Shown: positions 5,028 through 9,970 of the stretch, one piece after another
Numbering within the stretch: position 1 is the stretch's first letter
How the letters are laid out: every line of letters starts with the position of its first letter
Assembly (NCBI GenBank): GCA_017396865.1
Contig: JAFQKO010000040.1
Span: 1 to 9,970 of the forward strand
DNA from: Clostridia bacterium
Lineage (GTDB): Bacteria > Bacillota_A > Clostridia > Oscillospirales > QAKW01
Length of the DNA stretch: 9,970 nucleotides
Direction: 5' to 3'
Notes under the pieces: generated by a model
Seen by the model: only the letters and a program-made list of their open reading frames with translations
What the model was told of the DNA's origin: nothing
The model's database searches: none
Program-made: the position numbers and the translations under genes

Positions 5028-6671
5028 ATGGAGCAGAGTTTAAAACCCTTTGGTGCCGTTCCCAATGAGCGGCAGCTTATGCATTTGGAGATGGAGAAGA
5101 AGGCCTTTATTCATTTCGGTATGAATACCTTTACCTCTAAGGAATGGGGCGACGGTTTGGAGGATCCTGCCTCCTTTGCCCCCACCGAATTGGATTGTCG
5201 TCAGTGGGTGCGTTCTTTGAAGGAAGCGGGCTTTGGGCTGATCATTCTGACCGCCAAGCACCACGACGGTTTTTGCCTTTGGCCCTCGGCGGTGACAGAG
5301 CATTCGGTGAAAAACAGCAGCTACCGCGGCGACGTGGTGAAGGAATTTACCGACGCCTGCCGCGAATATGACGTAAAAGCGGGGCTTTACCTTTCCCCGT
5401 GGGATCGTAATGCGCCCTATTGGGGGCAGGATGCCTATAATGATTATTATGCCGCCCAGCTGGAGGAGCTGCTGACCAACTACGGCCCGCTCTATGAGAT
5501 CTGGTGGGACGGTGCAGGCAGTACCGAAACCCGCTACGATTGGAAGCGCTGGGTAGATCTGATCCGTAAATATCAGCCGATGGCGGGTATTTTCGGTTCG
5601 CTGGGCGCTTCGGAATACGTGGATTTCCGCTGGGTCGGCAATGAGCAGGGCAGAGCAGGGGAGACTCACTATGCCTCCATCGACCTGATCGAGCTGCAGC
5701 AGGAGAATACCGACGGGCTTTATACCGGCCGCATCGGAGCAGAGCATTATATCGTCTCCGAGACCGACGTTTCGATCCGTCCGGGCTGGTTTTATCAGCC
5801 AGAGCAGGATGGGCAGGTCAAGAGCGTAGCACGGCTGAATCGGCTTTGGCTGGAATCGGTGGGGCGCAATTCGCTGTTGCTGTTGAATTTCCCGCCCGAT
5901 CGGCGGGGCTTGATCGGGGATAAGGAGATCCAAAATGCCATCGAATCCCATCGCTGTATCGAAAAAATGCGGGCAACCGATTATGCCGCCGATGCGGAAA
6001 TCACCCTTGACTCGGCGGTTTTGCATGAGGGGCTGATCGTGGGTCAAACCACGCAGATGACGGTGGAGCTGCGCTTACCCGAGCGGCGTAAGGCCAATGT
6101 TTTGATGCTGGGCGAGCCGATCGAGCTGGGTGAGCGGATCGTGAAGTTTTCCGTTGAGGCTGTGACCGAAAACGGAGCGGTTTCGTTGGCAGAGGGCACC
6201 TCGGTGGGATATAACCGCGCCGTACTGCTGCCGGAGGGCGATTATGATCATCTGCGGGTGCAGATCGAGGGCGTTGTGCCGCCGATTTTGAAAAAATGGT
6301 CGCTCCATTATCTGGAGGCGGTGGCCGATGAACCGGTTGCCGATACCACCGGTATGAACCTGATGGATCTCAACGGCGCCAAGCTGGAGTATTCCGACGA
6401 AGATCGCACCATGGTAGGTGCATTCGGCGGCATCTATCCTTTTAACTTTATTTGCTTTACTTTGCAGGAGGCGGGCAGCTTCGAGGTGTTCCGCTTTGAC
6501 GGTACCCGCTATCGCCCGCTCCATGCGGGCGAGACCGCCGCAAACGGCGGGGTGCGGCTGAAATTGGAGCAAGAGGAGGAAGGCAGCTACCAGATCATGG
6601 TGAAAGCCAACCGCAAGATCAAAAAATCCGCAGGCCTGCGTGTGTGTTTAAAGATAGGAGATAAAAAGTAA
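5028..6671 (+). CDS. GH29 alpha-L-fucosidase, probably cytoplasmic
   Basis: The 547-residue protein matches glycoside hydrolase family 29, retaining enzymes that remove terminal alpha-L-fucose. Diagnostic parts are FIHFGMNTFTSKEWGDG (27-43), LTAKHHDGFCLWPS (74-87), YLSPWDRN (121-128), and EIWWDGAG (157-164), with Asp161 as the expected nucleophile. ETDVSIRPGWFY (245-256) resembles the family's second conserved block, and NSLLLLNFPPDRRG (281-294) closes the catalytic barrel. Glu245 may be the acid/base, but this is less certain. The remaining 240 or so residues are likely beta-sandwich domains. There is no signal peptide, so it should act on imported oligosaccharides. The ribosome binding site (GAGAGGA) lies in the end of the upstream gene, and the stop overlaps the araD start by one base, so coupled translation is likely. 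Exact linkage specificity cannot be read. Confidence 0.92.
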   Translation: MEQSLKPFGAVPNERQLMHLEMEKKAFIHFGMNTFTSKEWGDGLEDPASFAPTELDCRQWVRSLKEAGFGLIILTAKHHDGFCLWPSAVTEHSVKNSSYRGDVVKEFTDACREYDVKAGLYLSPWDRNAPYWGQDAYNDYYAAQLEELLTNYGPLYEIWWDGAGSTETRYDWKRWVDLIRKYQPMAGIFGSLGASEYVDFRWVGNEQGRAGETHYASIDLIELQQENTDGLYTGRIGAEHYIVSETDVSIRPGWFYQPEQDGQVKSVARLNRLWLESVGRNSLLLLNFPPDRRGLIGDKEIQNAIESHRCIEKMRATDYAADAEITLDSAVLHEGLIVGQTTQMTVELRLPERRKANVLMLGEPIELGERIVKFSVEAVTENGAVSLAEGTSVGYNRAVLLPEGDYDHLRVQIEGVVPPILKKWSLHYLEAVADEPVADTTGMNLMDLNGAKLEYSDEDRTMVGAFGGIYPFNFICFTLQEAGSFEVFRFDGTRYRPLHAGETAANGGVRLKLEQEEEGSYQIMVKANRKIKKSAGLRVCLKIGDKK

Positions 6672-7357
6672 TGTTAGAAGCATTGAAGCAAGAAGTTTGC
6701 GCGGCGAATTTGTTGCTGCCGCAATTGAAATTAGTGACTTTTACGTGGGGGAACGTATCGGGCATCGACCGCGCGAGCGGCATCGTTGCCATCAAGCCCT
6801 CGGGCGTACCCTATGAGGAGCTGACTCCCGATAAGATCGTTTTAGTGGATCTGGACGGAAATGTGGTGGAGGGCGATCTCAACCCCTCCTCCGATCTGAA
6901 AACCCATCTGGTATTGTATCGGGAGTTTTCCGATCTGGGCGGCGTGGTGCATACCCACTCCACCTTTGCAACTTCCTTTGCGCAGGCAAAGCAGTCCATT
7001 CCCGCCTACGGTACCACCCATGCGGATGCCTTTTACGGCAGCGTACCCTGCACCCGCCCGCTGACCGCCGAGGAGATCAACGGTGATTATGAATGGAATA
7101 CCGGTGAAGTGATCGTGGAGGCTGTTAAGGGCTGCTACGATAGTATTCCTGCTGTTTTGGTGGCTTGCCATGGCCCCTTTGCCTGGGGCAAGACCCCTGC
7201 CAAGGCGGTGGAGAATATCGCCGTTTTGGAGGAGACTGCCAAGATGGCGTTGTATACCAAGCAGATCAATCCCAATGCCACCGCGGTGGATGATTATCTT
7301 TTGGATAAGCATTATCTTCGCAAGCATGGGGCTAATGCCTACTACGGTCAAAAGTAA
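6671..7357 (+). CDS. araD: L-ribulose-5-phosphate 4-epimerase
   Basis: The 228-residue protein aligns by eye along its length with E. coli AraD (231 residues). Shared stretches include LVTFTWGNVSGID, IKPSGVPYEELT, HTHSTFATSFAQ, SIPAYGTTHADAFYG, HGPFAWGK and LLDKHYLRKHGANAYYGQ. The class II aldolase metal ligands are His94, His96 and His167, with Asp75 nearby. Asp119 and Tyr225 match the E. coli epimerase residues Asp120 and Tyr229. The enzyme converts L-ribulose 5-phosphate to D-xylulose 5-phosphate, the last step of L-arabinose use. L-fuculose-phosphate aldolase belongs to the same superfamily and would suit the fucosidase partner, but these motifs favour AraD. The start overlaps the fucosidase stop as TAATG, with AGGAG at 6656-6660. 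No araA or araB is present here. Confidence 0.92.
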   Translation: MLEALKQEVCAANLLLPQLKLVTFTWGNVSGIDRASGIVAIKPSGVPYEELTPDKIVLVDLDGNVVEGDLNPSSDLKTHLVLYREFSDLGGVVHTHSTFATSFAQAKQSIPAYGTTHADAFYGSVPCTRPLTAEEINGDYEWNTGEVIVEAVKGCYDSIPAVLVACHGPFAWGKTPAKAVENIAVLEETAKMALYTKQINPNATAVDDYLLDKHYLRKHGANAYYGQK

Positions 7358-7359
7358 AA

Positions 7360-7511
7360 AAAGACGCTCAAAAAAGGCGCAGAACACAAAAAGCCAAAGC
7401 TTTCTTATCGGAAGCTTTGGCTTTTTGCTTTCCGTCGATCTCACCGCTCGGCGTATCATATACGCCTTCGGGTGCGCTCAACGAAATCTGCGCTCTTTTT
7501 TGAGCGTCTTT
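7360..7511. repeat. Nested inverted-repeat structure between convergent genes
   Basis: The outer arms (7360-7383 and 7487-7511) are complementary over 24 bases with one bulged T (7494). They begin 3 bases after the araD stop and end 4 bases before the GH116 stop. As a result each gene carries nearly the same sequence just past its stop on its own sense strand. Inside lie a 15-base-pair hairpin (7388-7426) and a second hairpin, GGCGTAT (7450-7456) with ATACGCC (7460-7466), extended by CACC (7442-7445) and GGTG (7471-7474). The arms could fold as a three-way junction or cruciform. It may be a complex bidirectional terminator or a small inserted palindromic element. Confidence 0.75.
7388..7427. 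terminator. Bidirectional intrinsic terminator for araD and the GH116 gene
   Basis: A perfect 15-base-pair stem (7388-7402 with 7412-7426) ends in five T on the plus strand (7422-7426) and, because the other side starts with five A, in five T on the minus strand too. It lies 31 bases after the araD stop and about 90 bases after the GH116 stop, so it suits both transcripts. Confidence 0.85.
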
Positions 7512-7514
7512 GGA

Positions 7515-9970
7515 TCAGTAAAGGATTTCGACGGATTTTTGGACGGTGGTCGGGGCAAATTCGATGCCGTTTTCTATCTGCTTGAAGGGAATCTCCTTGC
7601 CGTCGATCCAAACCGTCTTGGCGGGGTACTTTATGCGCAGTTTGCACAAGGAAAGGGAACCATAGTGTAATTTTACACCGAGTTTTTTGGAGGTTTTGAA
7701 CAACATACCCCAGCCCGTACCGACGCTGAAAAGGGCTTGGAAATCGCCCTCCGTCTTGGGATCAAAGCCGATGGTTTGATGGGGGAGATCGCAGGTGAAA
7801 CCGCTGTAGAGCGGGAGCAGAGCAAAAGCAGCCATGCTGCGGGCATAGTTGCTGCCGCACTCCATTTCGTTCCAGGGATTGCGGTTATGGCCCTGATAGC
7901 GATCCCGCACGCCCTTTACCACCTTGAGGGCCTCCTCAAGCATTCCCTCGCTCACCAGCAGGCCTGCAAACATATACTCAAAGCCGTGCATCGTTTCGGA
8001 AGCGTAGGTGATGGGGATCTTGGGCTGATAGCGCCCTTCGGGATAATCGCACATAACGGCGCCGGCCTCATCGTTGACGGCATAATTGCGCCAGAGATTC
8101 GGCCAATCGCGCATGGAAGGCTTGAAGTTATACTTGAACATATTTTGCAGAGCGGTCTTGCGCAGTTTCGGCTCGAATAGGTCACCGAGACCGCAAAGGT
8201 TTGCGTGCCATTGTCCTGTCAGCTGGTCGATGCTGCTGCCCTCGCCGATCTGGTATTTGAGCTCGTTGGTTTCTTCGTTCCAGTAGCCCCCTGTCTTTTC
8301 GAACCCATCTAAAACCGAGCGATCATTCAGGTCGATCCGATGATAGAAATATTCGCCGTTGAAAAGCTCTTTGTTGGTGAATTCGCGGGCTTTTTCGTAA
8401 AGTTCAAGGTATTCGGAGGCATCCTCGCCAAGAAATTCCGCCATCTCGGCGGCGGCCTTCAAAGCAGCCATGTAGAAGCCCTGCAACCATGCAGAGGGGC
8501 CGTAGAGCTCCATATCGAGGGTGTGGTGCTGGCGGCCTTCCAGAACGCCGTCCTTGTCCCGATCCCATGCGTGGGCATTGGCGGGGCTCCATGCGTAAGC
8601 CAAGACTTTTTTGACGGTTGGCCAATGGCGCTTGAGCCATTCATTATCGCCCGAGAGCTTCCATTCCCGATAGGTCTTGATGATGCAGCCCATCTGCCCA
8701 TCCACGCAGGAAAACCAAAAAGCCTGCGGCTCGGTCAACGGCAACACCACGCGGAAGGCGGTCCCGCCGTTTTCGTCGGTGGCACGGTCAAATTCCAGAT
8801 CCCGAATGGAGCGCTCCAGCTCGGGGAAGAGGTAGCAAAGGGCATAGGCGTAGTTCCAAACGTGCTGGCAGGTGCCGTGGCAGGAGCCGAAATGCTCGGA
8901 GTTACCCTCAAAGCCCCAAAAGCTGCCGTCCTGCAGGCGGTACACCGTGGGGGATTTTAAAACCGAAAGGGTGGAGGAAACGGCATCCAGCACCGCCTCA
9001 TCCAGAGTAGAGGAAAAGAGAGCCTCTTTGAATTCCAAGGTTTGTTGGTAAAGGGTATCCCAATGCTCCAACGCATACCGACCGCTTTCAGCAGAATTTT
9101 CAAAGCGGGTAGCATAGTAGTTTTTCCAAGGGGCGCCGTATTGTTCCCCATGAAGTGTCCAGTAGTTATAATTATTGGGAACGTTCCACGAAACCACGAA
9201 ACGGAAGGCTTTGGTTTCACCGGGAGCGATGGAATCGCCCTGCAGGATCGTGCAGTGATCGCCGCGGTGATCTTTGAATTCTGCCGCTTCCTCATAGAGG
9301 CGGTCGGGCATTTCGCCGCTGCTGAGCTGATTCCAATAGGTGGTCAGCCCATCCTGCCAGTGGCCGCGATACCAATAGGTTTGCACCGCCTTGGGGTCGG
9401 CGGCGGTGAGGGAAATATCACCGTAATCCAAATCCTCTGCAGTTTTTCCCGCGTGGTACAGCGTTACGGTGTTTCCGTTGCGCTTGTTTTGGGTCATGGC
9501 AAAGGGATTGCAGAGGGTGAAGGCGGTTTCGAAAGAAACTACGTCCTTGCCGGTGTTGGTGTAGGCGATCTCAAAGAATGCGGCGGGAATGCTTGAGTTT
9601 TCCGCATCCAGCGGGATGAAGGGATTAAAGGCGGTCAGGGTGACCTTGCCGGGAAAGCCCTCCTCCTCAAAGGTCAATTTGGCGATGGGGAAGGTTCCCT
9701 CAAAAACGCAATCGCGAAAATGGGGCAGACCGTTCATCGTTTTTTGATGGGGGCCGTAGCCGTAGCCGCCGTGCACCTCGCGGGTTCGCTCGCCTTTAAA
9801 CTGCCCCATCAGATCTTTTTGCTCGTCCGATTGCAGAATGCGGATCTGATCGCCCACCTTCACGGCGATGTGGCTGTAGCCGTTGTCGCTGCCTTTATTG
9901 GGGCGGTTGAAGATCTCCCAGTCGATCAGCCGACCGTTGCCCGCCAGCCCGATGCAGCCGGTTCCGATGC
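7515..9970 (-). CDS. GH116 glycosidase (bile acid beta-glucosidase/GBA2-like), 5' end outside window
   Basis: The open frame continues without a stop to the right edge, giving 817 visible residues. A GTG at 9863 is an internal valine, because the upstream codons read IGTGCIGLAGNGRLIDWEIFNRPNKG, a typical GH116 N-terminal stretch; probably only a few dozen residues are missing. The beta-sandwich N-terminal half is followed by an (alpha/alpha) barrel. The barrel has SCHGTCQHVWNYAYAL, DGQMGCIIKTYREWKLSGD, HHTLDMELYGP, WRNYAVNDEAGAVMCDYPEG and ITYASETMHGFEY. The Glu of DMELYGP (codon 8508-8510) corresponds to the family nucleophile. The Asp of MCDYPEG, 154 residues later, is a candidate acid/base. 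GH116 members are retaining beta-glucosidases, beta-xylosidases or glucosylceramidases; which applies here is not visible. It converges on the araD operon and shares a terminator with it. Confidence 0.92.
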   Translation of the reverse strand, partial: IGTGCIGLAGNGRLIDWEIFNRPNKGSDNGYSHIAVKVGDQIRILQSDEQKDLMGQFKGERTREVHGGYGYGPHQKTMNGLPHFRDCVFEGTFPIAKLTFEEEGFPGKVTLTAFNPFIPLDAENSSIPAAFFEIAYTNTGKDVVSFETAFTLCNPFAMTQNKRNGNTVTLYHAGKTAEDLDYGDISLTAADPKAVQTYWYRGHWQDGLTTYWNQLSSGEMPDRLYEEAAEFKDHRGDHCTILQGDSIAPGETKAFRFVVSWNVPNNYNYWTLHGEQYGAPWKNYYATRFENSAESGRYALEHWDTLYQQTLEFKEALFSSTLDEAVLDAVSSTLSVLKSPTVYRLQDGSFWGFEGNSEHFGSCHGTCQHVWNYAYALCYLFPELERSIRDLEFDRATDENGGTAFRVVLPLTEPQAFWFSCVDGQMGCIIKTYREWKLSGDNEWLKRHWPTVKKVLAYAWSPANAHAWDRDKDGVLEGRQHHTLDMELYGPSAWLQGFYMAALKAAAEMAEFLGEDASEYLELYEKAREFTNKELFNGEYFYHRIDLNDRSVLDGFEKTGGYWNEETNELKYQIGEGSSIDQLTGQWHANLCGLGDLFEPKLRKTALQNMFKYNFKPSMRDWPNLWRNYAVNDEAGAVMCDYPEGRYQPKIPITYASETMHGFEYMFAGLLVSEGMLEEALKVVKGVRDRYQGHNRNPWNEMECGSNYARSMAAFALLPLYSGFTCDLPHQTIGFDPKTEGDFQALFSVGTGWGMLFKTSKKLGVKLHYGSLSLCKLRIKYPAKTVWIDGKEIPFKQIENGIEFAPTTVQKSVEILY

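Noticed and set aside
3788..5065. Long minus-strand open frame (425 residues) opposite the SLH gene
   Set aside because: It lies antisense to a gene with signal peptide, transglutaminase triad and SLH domains; its translation has no recognisable domain and is rich in His, Ile and Arg, as expected for a shadow frame.
5040..6047. Minus-strand open frame (335 residues) opposite the GH29 gene
   Set aside because: It is antisense to clear GH29 motifs and has no domain signature or ribosome binding site of its own that I can see. The frames inside the GH116 gene (for example 7737-8180 and 8340-8960) were rejected for the same reason.
6671..7357. L-fuculose-phosphate aldolase (FucA) instead of AraD
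   Set aside because: The fucosidase neighbour made this attractive, but the TTHADAFYG and C-terminal HYLRKHGANAYYGQ stretches, with the epimerase Asp and Tyr, match AraD closely.
9861..9863. GTG as start of the GH116 gene
   Set aside because: The same frame continues upstream to the window edge with a typical GH116 N-terminal motif, so this GTG is internal.
1..9970. CRISPR array, tRNA or rRNA gene, transposase
   Set aside because: No regularly spaced direct repeats, tRNA-like cloverleaf ends, rRNA motifs or transposase-like proteins were seen on reading either strand.

Overview
The window looks like a chromosomal segment of a Gram-positive anaerobe of class Clostridia, probably a gut Oscillospirales-type organism. 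This rests on strong AGGAGG-type ribosome binding sites, sigma-A promoters, S-layer homology (SLH) domains, XRE regulators, and close-packed genes ending in U-tailed hairpins. The placement is inferred; no marker gene is present.

Left part (1-2080), small accessory and regulatory genes. A terminator-like hairpin (40-84) sits directly against the ribosome binding site of a GNAT acetyltransferase (96-644). A TfoX N-terminal-domain protein (709-1023) follows with its own near-consensus promoter. Next is a membrane-bound XRE/zinc-ribbon protein (1121-1729). After it come about 350 bases without a convincing gene (1730-2079). They hold at least five hairpins, including a repeat that can form either of two U-tailed hairpins, and form the least explained part of the window.

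Middle (2080-3175), a divergent pair: a 70-residue XRE regulator on the minus strand and a membrane protein with a bacterial PH-like domain and a SHOCT tail on the plus strand. They share an intergenic region with three overlapping dyads of the TTTACTA/TAGTAAA type lying over the promoter elements, which suggests an operator.

Right part (3177-9970), carbohydrate genes. A good promoter (3177-3205) begins an apparent three-gene operon. It encodes a secreted transglutaminase-like protein with three SLH domains (3233-5023), a GH29 alpha-L-fucosidase without signal peptide (5028-6671), and L-ribulose-5-phosphate 4-epimerase AraD (6671-7357). Gaps are 4 bases and a 1-base overlap, so the genes are probably translationally coupled. 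Convergent to it is a large GH116 glycosidase gene (7515 to the right edge, 5' end outside). A nested inverted-repeat structure fits almost exactly between the two stop codons. The glycosidases and AraD suggest use of plant-type glycans carrying fucose, glucose or xylose, and arabinose, with final hydrolysis inside the cell; this is inference from families, since no transporter or other pathway gene is visible.
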